A DNA stretch of 64,000 nt from Megascapheus bottae (GCA_024803745.1 JANJXV010000002.1:37097001-37161000); one strand, 5' to 3'. Positions 1 to 12,622 are shown, numbered from the stretch's first letter. The notes: generated from the sequence alone by a model not told the origin. Numbers and translations: made by a program.

Positions 1-1435
1 AGAGTAACTGTACTAGTTTACATTCCTACAAGCAGTGCAATAGGGTTCTTCTTTCTCCACAACCCCACCAGCATCTGTCATTGTCTGAGTTCAGAATTTT
101 GGCCATTCTAATTGGGATAAGGTGGTATCTTAGGGTTGTTTTTATTTGCATTTCCTTTATGGATGATGAGCATTTTCTCATATGCTTTTCTGCCATCTTA
201 ACCTCTTCTTTTGATAAATCTCTCTTTATTTCCCTTGCCCATTTAGTGATTGGTTTGTTGGATTTGGGGAGGATTAGTTTCTTCAGTTCCCTATAGATAC
301 TGGATATTAAGCATTTGTCAGATGTATTATTGGTAAATATCTTTTCCCAGTTGGTTCTCTGTCTTTCTACCTTAGTAGCTATGATTTTATCTGTGCAGAA
401 AACTTTTATATTTAGGTATTCCCATTTGTTGAGTCTCTCTCCAGTCTGTTGTGACCCTGGGACTCTGTTCAGGAAGTTTTTGCCTGTGCCTATGAGTTCC
501 AGTGTCTCTCCTACTCTATCATGTAACAGTTTCAAAGTTTCAGGTCTAATATAGAGGTCTTTGATCCATTTTGAGTTAATGTATGTGCATGGCAAAAGGC
601 TGAGATCAATTTTTAGTTTTCTGCATGTGGCTGCCCAGTTTTGCCAACACCAGTAATTGAATAGGCTGTGTTTGTTCCACTGTATATCTCTGGCTCCTTT
701 GTTGTATATAAATTGACTATAGGTATGTGGTTTTATTTCTGAATCTTCTATTCTGTTCCATTGATCTTTTGGTTTATTTCTGTGCCAATACCATACTGTT
801 TTTATTATTATGGCTAGTTTGAAGTCTGGTATTGTAATACCACCAGCATTGCTCTTTTTGCCTAGAATTGTTTTGACTATTCTAGGTCTTTTCTTGTTCC
901 ATATGAACCTTTGGATGAAACCTTCAATTTCAGTAAAGAATGTCTTTGGGATTTTGATGGGGATTGCACTGAATTTGTATATCATTTTGGTAGTATGGCC
1001 ATTTTCACTATGTTGGTTCTCCTTTCCCATGAGCATTAAATGTCTTTCCATTTCCTGGTATCCTCTTTAATTTCTTTCACTAGACTTTTATCAGTTTCAT
1101 TAAATAATTCCTTTACATCTTTGGTTAAGTTAAATCCTAAGTATTTTATTTTGGGGGGGGAATATTGCAAATGGGATCATTTTCTTGATTTCTCCTGTTT
1201 GTGTATTGTTGGTATACAAGAAGGCTACTGATTTTGCAGGTTGATTTTGTACGCTGCCACTTTGCCAAAGTGGTTTATTAGTTCTAGGAGTTTGGGAGTG
1301 GAGTTTATTGGGTCTTTCAGGCAGAGGATCATGTCATCTGCGAATAGGGATAGTTTAATTTCTTCTTTCCCTATGAGGATCCATTTGATGTCCTTCTATT
1401 GCCTTAGCTTTAGCTTTTTAATTAGGAATTTTTAG
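1..1435 (-). mobile_element. LINE-1 fragment, C-terminal half of ORF2, antisense
   Basis: The minus strand encodes the post-RT part of L1 ORF2p. A 341-codon frame (26-1051) includes typical segments such as the AGGITIPDFKL-like stretch and the WWGCG-type cysteine motif near its end, continuing in broken form to about 1435. The 3' end lies left of the window. The 5' truncation is near 1435. The long open frame suggests a fairly recent copy. It is not functional, because it lacks ORF1, endonuclease and most of RT. Confidence 0.93.
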
Positions 1436-1437
1436 TC

Positions 1438-2158
1438 TAAGATTGTGTCTGCTACATTACTACACACAGCTCACTTTTATATTGCCTGTAGTTTATTTTG
1501 TTATTAAGTTTCACATTTCCCCAAGATCAAAGATCAAAGATCAAAGATCATTTTCCTTTGGTTATTCCATGATTTCTTATCAACTGCTCATTAACAGTAA
1601 TGAGTTAACTTTAAGGGCTACAAAAAAAGTCTCCTATTTACCATCAGTTTGAAGCTGGTATTTCTCAAAATATCAGCATCTGAGTCTGATTGGAAACATC
1701 TTAATTAGAAATATCAGATACATATTTTGTTCCTTTCCTTGTTCTTTAATATCACATACAAGAATGCACTTTTGCTTTCAAGGCATCAAAGTAGCCCACT
1801 GGAGAAGAGGGCTGGACACTCATATGATCTGATATAAATATAAATATTTGGGAACAGAGGGGCTGGATCAGAAATCTTGGTGATAACACCAGGCCTCTGC
1901 TTAGAGTGATATTTCTGCTGCCAATTTTATTATAGTTTTATGACCCATTTGGACTTAAAGCAGTTAACCTAAGATTATTATAAATATTAGGCCAGCATGT
2001 AGAGAAAAAGAGAAATTGGAATGAGGTTGCAAGTCAAAAAATTAAGACCAGATGTTACTTCGTTGAGAAAACATTGTTTGAATTTCAGGTAGACAAAGCC
2101 CCTTCATATATCCCGATCTTTTGAGGAGAGAAGGTTTCTTTTACTTTTCCCCCATAAT
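1438..2158. other. Unique AT-rich sequence
   Basis: No gene or recognised transposon. The only notable structure is the heptanucleotide tandem repeat at 1523-1550. Confidence 0.5.
1523..1550 (+). repeat. (AAGATCA)4 heptanucleotide repeat
   Basis: Four exact 7-bp units. Each internal junction makes AGATCAAAG (starting at 1524, 1531 and 1538), which matches the TCF/LEF core on either strand. Confidence 0.9.
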
Positions 2159-2160
2159 GC

Positions 2161-3660
2161 CTAGCAAAATTTGTTTTTTCATCTATTTTTTATTGTAATT
2201 AATAGAAGGGTTACATTACATTCACCAGGTAGAAGGTGCATTACTTCACATACATTGATACCTTTTCTCATGTCTTGGTCCCCATTTCCCTCTCCCCACC
2301 CCCACCCTTCATCTTGTTTTCCTCCCTTCCCTATCTAACTTCAAATAACCAAATATGCATATATGCAATATATAAGATAACATGGTGAAATACTGTAACA
2401 ATATGAGATAACCAAGGGACAGCAAAAGAGATGAGAGATAACATAGTACATTAAAGACAACAATCACTCATTATATGACTTTTGTGCCTATATCCTGTCA
2501 TTCTATATGGCCTTATGTATCTAGGTTTTGTTCTATTGTAAATCTCTGCTAGGAGAGCCCAAGGTTTCTACTGATTATGGCAAATGAGGGAGACTATTGG
2601 GCCTATGTTCCTTGGAGTCTGGCTTACTTCATTAAATATGATCTTTTCTAAGACTTTCCATTTCCTTGCAAATGGGGTGATGTCATTCTTTCTGACAGCA
2701 GCATAGAATTCCATTGTGTACAAATACCACATCTTGTTGATCCACTCATCAACTGAGGGACACCTGGGTTGGTTCCATATCTTTGCTATGGTAAATAGTG
2801 CTGCAATGAACATCGCTGTGCTAGTGGATTTAGTATGTCCTTCTTTTTGGATGATTGGGTAAATGCCAAGTAGTGGGGTTTCTGGGCCATAGGGGTCTAT
2901 TTTTAGTCTTTTGAGGAACTGCCATACTGCTTTCCATAATGGTTGAACGAGTTTGCACTCCCACCAACAGTGTAGTAGTGATCCCTCCTGGCCACATCCC
3001 CTCCAGCATCTGTTATTAGATTTCTTGATCCTGGCCATTCTAACTGGAGTGAGGTGGAATCTTAGAGTTGTTTTGATTTGCATTTCTTTTATGGCCAAAG
3101 ATGTCGAGCATTTCTTCATGTGTCTATAGGCCATTCTTATTTCTTCTTCTTCAGAGAAGACTCTCTTTAAGTCTTTGGCCCATCTTTTAATGGGATAGTT
3201 GTTTATTTGGAGATTAGTTTTGGAGTGATTTAATTTTTGGAGCTGTTGATATATTTTTATACATGAGGCCTTTGCCAGTTGTATGGTTAGTGAAGATCTT
3301 CTCCCATTCTGTAGGCTTCCTAGTTAATTTACTAGCTATATCCTTTGCCATACAGAAGCTCTGCAGTTTAATGCAGTCCCACTTAGTCAGATTTTCTCTG
3401 ATTTTTTGTGTTTCTGGGTCTTTATTAAGAAAGTTTCGACCTGTGCCAAGGAGGCCTAGTGTATCTCCTAGTCTTTCTTGTAAAGTTTTCAGTGTATCTG
3501 CTTTTACCTCAGGTCTTTGATCCATTTGGAGGTAATCCTAGTGCAGGGTGACAAAGAAGGATCCAACTTAATTTTCTGCAGGTGCTTAACCAGTTCTGCC
3601 AACACAATTGTTGAAGAGGCTGTCTTTCTTCCATTCTTTTGCTTTTTAGCACGATTTCTT
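2161..3660 (-). mobile_element. LINE-1 copy, 3' UTR plus ORF2 C-terminus, antisense
   Basis: The poly(A) complement and 3' UTR (about 2178-2560) are followed by ORF2 C-terminal coding on the minus strand: a 188-codon frame at 2568-3134 with the cysteine-rich CWRGCG and [15 protein letters not shown] stretches, and another frame at 3214-3525. It is 5'-truncated near 3643. It is flanked by related short repeats at 2161-2175 and 3644-3660, read as target-site duplications. Confidence 0.93.
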
Positions 3661-4408
3661 TTTTTTTAAATTTTTTTCATATATTTTTTATTGTAATTAA
3701 TAGAAGGGTTACATGATATTTGCCAGATAGATGGTGCATTAATTCACATACATTGATACCCTTTCACATGTCTTGGTCCCCTTTTCCCTCCCCCCCACCC
3801 CTCATCTTGTTTCCCTCCCTTCCCTATCCAATTTCAAATAACCAAATACAAATATATCCGATATATTAGGTAACAAAGTGAGATTCTGTGACAATATGAG
3901 ATAACCAAGGGACCGCAAAAGAGATGAGAGATAACATAGTACCTTAAGAACAACAATCATTCATTATATGGCTTATGTTTCTATATCCTAGAAATCCTTC
4001 CATTTAGCGTCCTACTATATGGCCTTTTGTATCAAGGTTTTGCTCTATTACAAATCTCTGCTAGGAGAGCCCAAGGTTTCTACTGATTATGGCAAATGAG
4101 GGAAACCATTGAGCCTAAATTCCTTTGAGTCTGGCTTACTTCACTTAATATGATCTTTTCTAAGTCTTTCCATTTCCTAACAAATGGGGCAATGTCATTC
4201 TTTCTGACAGCAGCATAGAATTCCATTGTGTATAAATATCACATCTTGTTGATCCACTCATCAACTGAGGGCATCTAGGTTGGTTCCATATCTTTGCTAT
4301 GGTAAATAGTGCTGCAATGAACATTGTTGTGCTGGTGGATTTAGTATGTCTTTGTTTCTGGATGATTGGGTAAATGCCAAGTAGTGGAATTGTTTAGCAT
4401 GATTTCTT
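3644..4408 (-). mobile_element. Second LINE-1 3' end in tandem, antisense, with target-site duplication
   Basis: Poly(T) at about 3659-3676 (the poly(A) complement), then the same 3' UTR and ORF2 end as the preceding copy, truncated at about 4391. The flanks 3645-3660 and 4393-4408 match at 15 of 16 bases (tttagca[c/t]gatttctt), a clear target-site duplication. Confidence 0.92.
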
Positions 4409-5441
4409 AATGAAATATTTGTGTGATCATTTCACTTCTCAGATCTCAAATCTTGAACTCACCATGGAATCTGAAAAACTTTGCATGATTTGTGGTAGGG
4501 TCATAGTTGTATCTAATATATATCTATGCAATAACTAAACAAATGATTGAACAATGAAGAACTCATAAGATTTCAACTCATGTCGAGTCATATCCTATTT
4601 CAACATTAGTCTCTGAAAAGTAAGGACCTTCACCTACATCATGATACAGGGTAGACAAGGAAGGCAAAGTAGCTCCTGAAAGGCAGTTTACTGAATGTAG
4701 CTATTTCTCCAAGTGTACATCCTGAATTCCTTTGTTCATTAAAAGCAAAGTTGCTATCACCAACATTCTTCTCTGTTGTAGAAAGTGATTTCTGATTCTA
4801 AGACCAGTTTCCCAGTATAATGAGAACTTTGAAAATTACCCAGTAGTATCTATTGATATAAATCATGCCAATCAACAACCTGAAATACTTAAATTTAAAG
4901 ATTAGTGACCCAGCCTTCTTCAAGTTCTTTCATCAACCATTTGCTCTTCATAGGCTTGACAATGGAAGTTGTGATTGAGTTAAAAAAATTCAATTATCCT
5001 ACTGTGTATATACTATACAGCTTTATAATTACAATTTTAATAGTTCTCCAGTTGGAGGGCTAAAAACATTATGGACTCTAATTGTGGGAGTAAGTTTTTC
5101 CTCAAATCTTATCAGAAATTCTTGAAGTAAGGTATACTTTGCCTAAACCTTGATTGGCAGTTTAGGGAAATAGAAGAATTAAATCCTTAAGATTTATAAG
5201 AGGATTTTCATCTCCTGCCCCCCAATCCAAAAATCATTTCCCACTGATACATTAATATTTTCTTGAGGAATCTTCAATAGGAAATTGACTTTTTCTTTCT
5301 GAAGTATTTTACCTTTCTGGGGCACTAGCAGTATCTTTGTGTTTTGTGTAATAATTTTAAGTTATTTAATTTTAATCTACAACAGATTATCTAAGAATTT
5401 CTAAATTGTCATTTGCTAAGACTTTTTTATTTGTCTCTGAA

Positions 5442-5443
<2 letters not shown>
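4409..5443. other. Unique AT-rich sequence
   Basis: No gene, RNA gene or recognised repeat seen in this kilobase. Confidence 0.45.

Positions 5444-5494
<51 letters not shown>
5444..5494. repeat. (GT)n microsatellite joined to a SINE tail
   Basis: About 25 uninterrupted TG units directly abutting the 3' end of the antisense SINE at 5495. On the SINE strand it is a (CA)n tail. Confidence 0.97.
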
Positions 5495-5496
<2 letters not shown>

Positions 5497-5740
5497 ATCC
5501 ATCATGGGGTTTGAACTCTGGGCCTGGGTGCTGTCCCTGAGCTCTGCAGCTCAAGGCTACCACTCTTCCATGTTGAGCCACAGTGCCACTTCTGGTTTTC
5601 CGGTGGTTGATTGGAGTCTCACAGACTTCTGTGTCCCAAGCTGGCTTTGAACCAGTCTACAGATCTCAGCCTCCTGGATTACAGGCACCTGACCATATCT
5701 GCTTTTGGTAGCTCTACTTCTGAGTATTGACACACATCTA
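5495..5740 (-). mobile_element. SINE type B (B1-like head + tRNA-like half), antisense
   Basis: On the minus strand it reads: B1-like head with cctgtaatcc and aggctgagatct-like text, then the gactcc...caatca linker, then the second half with tggctca-like text and the gttcaaaccc-like B box. Diverged but full length. Its tail is the (CA)n tract at 5444-5494. Confidence 0.85.
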
Positions 5741-6044
5741 AGTTTTATAACTACCATTACATATGAATATGAATCCTTTAACGTCAGACCTTCCTAACAT
5801 ACAATTATCATGTGACTCAACAATTCAACTTTTAAACTGTAACCTAGAGACATAGTAAGTTTACCTAAAACCAGTGGGTAAATATTAACAGCAAGAAGTT
5901 AGTAAACTAGATATAATAAAATGTTGATCTGTGTTTCATCCTAGGGTAAACCCAGTATGTAGAACATAAAGTTTCTATAATTTTGTATTACCCCAGCACT
6001 TGCTAATAGAATAGTCAAGTATTACATTAAATTAATCTTACTTT

Positions 6045-6247
6045 TTTGTGCCAGTGCAGGGGCTTGAAGTTAAGGCCAGGGTGCTGTGCCTTAGCTTTTT
6101 CACTCAATGGTGGTAATCTACCAGCCACACCTCTATTTCCAGCCATATGATGGATAACTGGAAATTACAGCCTTATGGATTTTCTTGCCTAGGCCAATCT
6201 CAGAATCCTAAGTACCTAGGATTATAGGCATGATCCAACGGCCTGGC
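6045..6247 (-). mobile_element. Diverged SINE type B, antisense
   Basis: Recognisable by the gggcttgaa...gggtgctgtgcctt segment and the terminal 'taggattataggcatga' head complement. It is heavily mutated, so an older insertion. Confidence 0.7.
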
Positions 6248-6950
6248 TATCTCTCATGACTCTTGAGTGCAGCGAATAATATTCTCATATTCTGTTTTTT
6301 GTGCTAGTCGCTTGTGTAAGTATGGAGGGTGACTAATGAATCAGCAGCAGGAATTATCAAAAGAATGAATAGTAGTTATATCAAGAGACTATTATGCAAT
6401 TATAATTAAAAATCATTAGAGATTGCAATTTTTGTCACTATTCCCCCCTTTGGTGAGTGTTCTTTATTTTCTTCCAACCCAGTAGGCTAATTGTAAAGAA
6501 TAATTTAATTTTCCAAGTGCTTGAGCACACCAACTGTGTTCATATGTTTCTAAGGATGATTTAATAAAGCCTGTAGATTAACTTGCTGTAATTTTTGAGT
6601 GGTACCTACATCCTACACAGTGGTGGCAAAAAGACTATACACACTGGGAATAATGATTGACATATGGGCTTGTGAAGTGTCAAGGCCTAAAGGACTTCAT
6701 TGCAGCTGAATACTAGAGCACAGTCCTTTTTATCTTAGCAATGTAACCATTTTCAGTTCTTTCTATGAACTGAAAAAGAATTGAAAAGAAAATAAAGGCC
6801 ACGAATACCTCATTCTTTAGCCAGAAATATCCTTTCACCTAACAATCTAACAACTAGTTAAAACCCTATCATCTATCCCCATTGCTGTGCTAAGAGGATA
6901 AAGGTAAGAAATGTCCTTGAACTTATTGATTTCTAACTCCATGCTGAAGT

Positions 6951-6952
<2 letters not shown>

Positions 6953-7006
<54 letters not shown>
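6953..7006. repeat. (GA)27 microsatellite
   Basis: Uninterrupted GA dinucleotides. Unlike most microsatellites here, no SINE abuts it. Confidence 0.97.
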
Positions 7007-7009
<3 letters not shown>

Positions 7010-7454
7010 CTTCCTTGTAGGAAATAGATTCCTATTAGCAATCTAGGACCATGCTATAAAGAAAAAATAATGCAAGGTTCACATGAAAAGCCAGGGTAAA
7101 TATTAAGAAAAAAACTAAAGGTAGAGCCACTGTCAATTTCTTCTTGTTTTCTACTCATCTTCACATTCATCTGGACAGGTGTTGTGACAGTTGTTGAAAA
7201 GCCTTGGGCCAAATATTTCCAGGATGCTGGAATGACTGATGGATTGATTGATTCCTAAATTGCAAGACTAAAGGACAGTGGACCATCTAGCAGATGAACA
7301 GAGCACTAGTTTACCTTGGGGCTCTTTTCTCACTACCGTGGTTGTACATCTCTGTCATCTAGAACACTGAGGTTTTCTGAATATTATAAAATGACATGGA
7401 GAAATGCACTTGATGAATACATGGGCAACACACAATGGTTCAGCACATCAGTAG

Positions 7455-7740
7455 TCATAACATTTTTAATTTTTATCTTCAAATGGTTGTACAAGGGAAT
7501 TACAATGTAATATATCCATTTATATCTATAGTGCATCCTGATCACCCTGCCATCATTCTCCCTTCCTTACCAGACACCATCCAGTTTCCGGTTTCTTACT
7601 TCCTGTGTCACACATACAAGGATTATTACTGCATGCACCTGCTGGTCCCATTTCTACTCACTCACTTCCTTCCACTCTTGCGTGTACTATACTTTATTGC
7701 TCCCCGTGTGATTCTTGTCTTTTGGGCCTAATCTCTACAT
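7455..7740 (-). mobile_element. Possible old LINE-1 3' UTR fragment, antisense
   Basis: Resembles the T-rich, ttgtacaa...ccctcccttcc-type text of the old L1 3' ends at 13850-14135, but is strongly diverged. Family call uncertain. Confidence 0.4.
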
Positions 7741-8204
7741 ACAACAGGAAACAAGTTTCTTTAAATAAGGTGGCTTGAGATTGGCTTCTTCTAAAAGGGG
7801 ACATCATAGAATGTCCCTTTGGAATGTGGCTAGTTGTTCTCCAGGGGCTGGCATCTCTGGGACAGCTACAGACCACAGCTAACTAACTACAGAAGGTCAC
7901 CGAAGACAGGCTTGTGCAATGAAGTATTTTGGTCTGACAGGTGGAGGAGCTGGTGGTAGCAGGAGAGGCTGGTGACGTGGTGGTGGGTGGGTTCATTAAG
8001 GAACCTGAAGTCAGGCCATCTGTCCTGTGAGGGCACACAGCCAAGCATGAACAATGCTTGCTGTCCTTGACTAGAACTGGGTAAAGATAGTTCTTGACTG
8101 CCATGAAAGAATCTTCATTTTTTTGGAATGATTAGGTGGTAAATCATAAACATTTTCACCTCTAGCTCATTTGCCAAAAGCTAGGGAAGACAACATTTTT
8201 GTTT

Positions 8205-8405
8205 TTTCTAGTAGTATCCAGCTTGAACTTGGGACCTCAACTCAAAATTTTTAAACACTTGAATCATGTACTCAGTTAATTTTTGTTTTGTTTTGTTTTC
8301 TGTTTGCTTACAAATAAGGTCTACGCCTTGTGGTATCCACAGACTATAATCCTCTGACCTTTGCCTCCACTTGGTATTGTAGGAATATTCCAGCAGGCCC
8401 GGCTG
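8205..8405 (-). mobile_element. Old SINE of beaver-like type, antisense, degraded
   Basis: The complement carries a B1-like head and a tRNA-like second half with a gttcaagctgg-like B box, split by a T-rich linker (8280-8300). It looks closer to the SINE I recall from beaver than to types A and B here. Confidence 0.45.
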
Positions 8406-8765
8406 AGAACTATTTTTTTCTTTGCCTTATCTCTTTTCCTTTCTTTTCTTCTCCTGTCTTTGTATGTGATGAGTTAAAGATCAATTTGACTTGGGTTTCT
8501 TCCTTTTTATTTCAGCCTTCCTTATCTTAACTCCCTCCTGATTGAGCTGTTCCTGGGTGCCACTCAGCTCTTCCTCACAGCACAGTAGAACCTACTTTAG
8601 GACTAAACTCACAAGCTGGCAGGTCGTGCCACTTGAATACTAATCTTGGAAGGCAACTTTGGACCCCTTTAATACGGATTTTAAGCAGTATTCCATGAGA
8701 CATGTTAATAGGCCCTGTGTGTTCTGAGGTTATTTGAATCTCAAGGGTCAACTCAAGAATATATA

Positions 8766-8970
8766 GATGATGGGCCAGAGTTTGACCTAGTGGTAGAGTG
8801 CTTGCCTAGCATGCATGAAGACCCGGGTTCCATTTTTCAGTGCCACATGCATTAAAAAAAAAGCCAGAAGTGGTGCTATGACTCAAGTGGTAGGGTTCTA
8901 CCCTAGGGAAAACCCCAGGACAGTGCTCAGGCCCTGAGCTCACACCAAGGACTGGCAAAAAAAAAAAAAA
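8766..8970 (+). mobile_element. SINE type A (tRNA-like dimer)
   Basis: First unit has a 'cctagtggtagagtgcttgc' A-box region and a ggttcc-type B box. After a short A-run comes the second unit (agccagaagtggtgct...ctcaagtggtag...caggccctgag) and a poly(A) tail at 8957-8970. Confidence 0.92.
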
Positions 8971-9986
8971 GAAACATAGATAAAATTGCATCTAGAATCT
9001 CCACCTCCTCACTCATTTAGAACCAGATAAATTAATCTTATATCTACTTTACATACTGAGTTTCCCTGTGGAGTGTTATTTGGGGGGAAAACAGGCTATA
9101 TTACCTGAGGAACAATCCCTGGGTTTAATATTGACGAAGAAGCTGAAGCTGAGGCCTCAGAATCCATGTGCTTAGGTTGTAAACTTTCTTACTGAAACAC
9201 ACATACACACAAAACTCTTAGGTTTCTGTTGCTATTTTGTGTGTCATCATTTCCTGGGATTTCGAAGTCTTTGTAACACAAACTTTGAAGCTTAGTAGCT
9301 CTAAAATTTGCTCTATTTCTTGCATTATGGAGTTAAACTAGATGACCTGCCCCTTAGCTGCATTAAGCCATAGGATTTACTAACTCCGAAGTGTCTTTGT
9401 CTTTAGAAGAAGGAAACTTCTCTGCTTACTGTAGTATCATACAGATTAAATGTTCAGTAAAGGATCGTTGCATGAATGAATGAGTGAATGAACTAAATGA
9501 GACTAGATGCATATGTATGTAGATAGGCTGCTTTGGAATTCGTTCAACCATAAATATTTGTTGAATGTTGCTATTCAGTTTTAGGGGAAGGTATTTCTGA
9601 GACAGAAAACCCATGGAGGTACTGTATAATGAATCATTTGATCATTCTTTAGTCTGTCTGTTCCTGAGCTGACTGATTCCTTGAAGTTTTCATTTCAATA
9701 AGGATCCCTTAAGAAAAAACACTTTGTAGGAAATAATAGTTTTCATCTTTTCTTGAAACAGCACTACAAATCCCGTTGGTGCCAAAGATATTGTGGTTAA
9801 ATATGTCTGGATCCATTATGTACCATCCTTAAATTCATGGTTAAAGTTGTATTCCAAGCTGGATAACTTCTTAAGTAATGTACCTTCTATTTGGTGAATA
9901 TAATGTAACCTTTCTATTAATTACAGTAAAAAATAAAAAAAACAAGATGCTAACTAGAAAAGCAAACATGTAAACAGAGGTCAGAA
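8971..9986. other. Unique AT-rich sequence
   Basis: No gene seen. A weak MIR3-like stretch (about 9315-9380) is too diverged to call. Confidence 0.4.
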
Positions 9987-10061
9987 ATATAGCCCAAGTG
10001 ATACATTACCCATTTAGCAAGGAAATGTCCCTGAGTTCAACTCCTAATATTGACAGGTGAA

Positions 10062-10096
<35 letters not shown>
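9987..10096 (+). repeat. SINE 3' remnant with (AAT)n tail
   Basis: The ctgagttcaactcc text (10031-10044) is the B box and 3' end of a degraded SINE second half. It is followed by an (AAT)12-like tract (10061-10096). Confidence 0.7.
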
Positions 10097-10098
<2 letters not shown>

Positions 10099-10505
10099 GC
10101 TCACAAATTAATTACAATATATATTAATTTTTTAAAGATTTATTAACATGGATTTTTACATCATATTTCAAATAACATGTTTAACAAACAAGTATTCAAA
10201 AAAGGAACCTCTATATACAATCACTGGCACTTAGTTTTTAGAACATAATCAAAATTAGGGTAAGGGTTTGTATAACATAGCTACATATTCAATTATGTAA
10301 TAAAACATCATGTCTATGTATATTTTAATTTTATTGTAAAGGTGCTGTACAGGGGTTTTAGTTGACATGAGTAAGATAATGAGTACAAGCATAATATTGT
10401 AAGAGTGATTTTTCTCTTAATAGTTGGTTATAGGGTAATTGTATTTGTCATACGTTTGTATGTTATTTTCCAATACCCATAAAACATTGGGACATAAAGG
10501 TTTAA

Positions 10506-11086
10506 AAATGGTGAAAAAAATTTTCCATATATTTTATTGTAATTAATAGAAGGGTTACATTATATTCACCAGATTGAAGGTGCATTACTTCACATACATT
10601 GATACCCTTTCACATGTCTTGGTCCCCATTTCCCTTCCCCCACCCCTGCCCTTCATCTTGTTTTCCCCCCTTATCTATCCAATTTCACATAACCAAATAC
10701 GCATATATCCAATATATCAGATAACAAGGTGAAATACTGTAAGAATATGAGATAACCAAGGGACAGCAAAAGAGATGAGAGATAACATAGTACATTAAGG
10801 ACAACAATCACTCATTCTATGGCTGTTGTTTCTATATCCTGGAAGTCCTTTCATTTAGCTTCATTCTATATGGCCTTATGTATCTAGGTTTTGTTCTATT
10901 GTAAATGTCTGTTTGGAGAGCCCAAGGTTTCTACTGATTATGACAAATGAGGGGAACCATTGAGCCTATGTTCCTTTGAGTCTGGCTTACTTCACTTAAT
11001 ATGATTTTTTCTAAGTCTTTATATTTCCTTACAAATGGGGCAATGTCGTTCTTTCTGACAGCAGCATAGAATTCAAATGGTGAAAA
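10506..11086 (-). mobile_element. LINE-1 3' end, antisense, with target-site duplication
   Basis: Same 3' UTR family as the copies at 2161 and 3644. It ends (5' truncation) inside the ctgacagcagcatagaattc part of ORF2 at about 11074. The duplication aaatggtgaaaa is exact at 10506-10517 and 11075-11086. Confidence 0.93.
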
Positions 11087-12120
11087 TTTTAAGTGTGATA
11101 AAAAAGTCTTTTATACCCCATAAAAGTTGAGATTGTGTCCTATTTTTTAATAGTTCTGATATAAGACAAGCCATTTTGTGCAGTTCTATAAATTTTCCAA
11201 CTTGCTCTCACTGGCTGAATACAAGCTATATAAATTATTTCAATTCCATATCATTTGTAAAAGCAGCTTTTATTATTTTCACTCTCATATTATCTCCCTA
11301 TTTTGATTTCAGGCAGGGATATATGTGTATATATATTTTAAATCTTGGATAAGTATTTCTTATTAATCCTCAAAAGGAAGGACCATGTTTTCTTTAGCTT
11401 TTCTTCCATTTACATTGACTTTGTGATTGAGTTTCAATTTTGCATTCAGAGTTTCTTGTTTTGATTGATAAGTGTTTGCCAGAAATATAATCTCTCCTTA
11501 TGCTTTTTTTCTTCCCATCCTTTATTTTCCTGCCTGAAGGAGCTTTTCATGGGTAGTAAAACGCTCCTGATAACACTGAAAATAAATCTTAATGTCTTTG
11601 CCCTGTGATGGCCTAGACCTTATCTTTCTTCCTTTTACCCCAGTGATAATTGCTTATCAGTACATACAGGCCTACTCATATGTTTCTGAGGCCACCAGGG
11701 TTTTTCGTCTTCAGGAAGATAGACAGGAAGTACAGTCCACTGAATCCATTAATGGCTTTCATACAAACCAGACAAAGAAAGAATACTAAGCCAGGGCGAC
11801 TATCTCAAAATGATAAGGCCATCTCTGCATTTTCAGATGCTTTCACACAAGGCTCCTCACCCCTTCCCACCTTTTTACTTTGTCCTAACTGCCCTGGGAA
11901 AGGAGGCTTTGCAAACTGCATTTCTGTCAAAGCTGCAAAATCAAAAGTAGTATTTTTAAAATACATACAAACCTATGGCCATCTTCCTTCCCTCCACAAG
12001 TGAAATAAACCTCAGAGTGAAATCACCCAAATACAACACACTGAAAATATACAGTCCTGTAGTCCAGCAAGGCACCAGAGATCAGCCATGTTCTTTTCAT
12101 AAACAAAACAAAAATGAAAA
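11087..12120. other. Unique sequence
   Basis: No gene supported. Two overlapping frames (11592-12003) have no recognisable domain or codon signal and are probably chance. Confidence 0.4.
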
Positions 12121-12187
12121 GTTTTCTTTTCCTTTCTTTTTTCTTTTTTTCTTTCTTTCTTTCTTTCTTTCTTTTTTTCTTTTTTGA
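12121..12187. repeat. (TTTC)n pyrimidine tract, SINE tail
   Basis: A CTTT-rich run directly abutting the antisense SINE at 12188. On the SINE strand it is a (GAAA)n tail. Confidence 0.9.
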
Positions 12188-12372
12188 TAGTCTTGGGGCT
12201 TGAACTCAGGGTCTGGGCACTGTTCTTGGGCTTTCTCAAAGCTAACACTCTACCACTTGAGCCACAGCACCACTTCTGGCTTTTTCTGTGTATGTAGTAC
12301 CAAGGAATCAAACCCCGAGCTTCATGCATGCTAGGCAAGCATTCTACTACTAGACCACATTCGTCGCCCAAG
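12188..12372 (-). mobile_element. SINE type A, antisense
   Basis: Complement shows both tRNA-like units. The first unit's A and B boxes are complemented at 12316-12365, and the second unit lies at 12188-12285. Confidence 0.92.
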
Positions 12373-12439
12373 ATAGTGTTTACTACTTACAAAATACACA
12401 TAGTCATTTGGGACATTAGATGCCAAATAACCTGGGGTA

Positions 12440-12610
12440 TATGGGAAGTTACACATATACAAAGAGAATGACAGAGAACTGTCCAGAAAAAGTGAGAGAA
12501 AATAAGTGAAGGAATAACACTGTTCAAAAAGAAATGTACTCATTATCTGACTTGCATAATTGTAATCCCTCTGTACATCACCTTTACAACAAATTTAAAT
12601 AAAAACACAC
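12440..12610 (+). mobile_element. Old LINE-1 3' UTR end, sense
   Basis: The text 'aacactgttcaaaaagaaat', 'gtactcatta' and 'atcacctttaca' matches the 3' end of the L1 at 49790-49870, so both belong to one older L1 family. Confidence 0.75.
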
Positions 12611-12622
12611 TTAAAATAGAAA

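Noticed and set aside
26..1051. 341-codon frame as a cellular gene
   Set aside because: Clear C-terminal ORF2p of LINE-1, truncated and without a start context.
5387..5650. Frames rich in Cys-Val or Thr-His
   Set aside because: Translations of the (GT)n microsatellite and a SINE.
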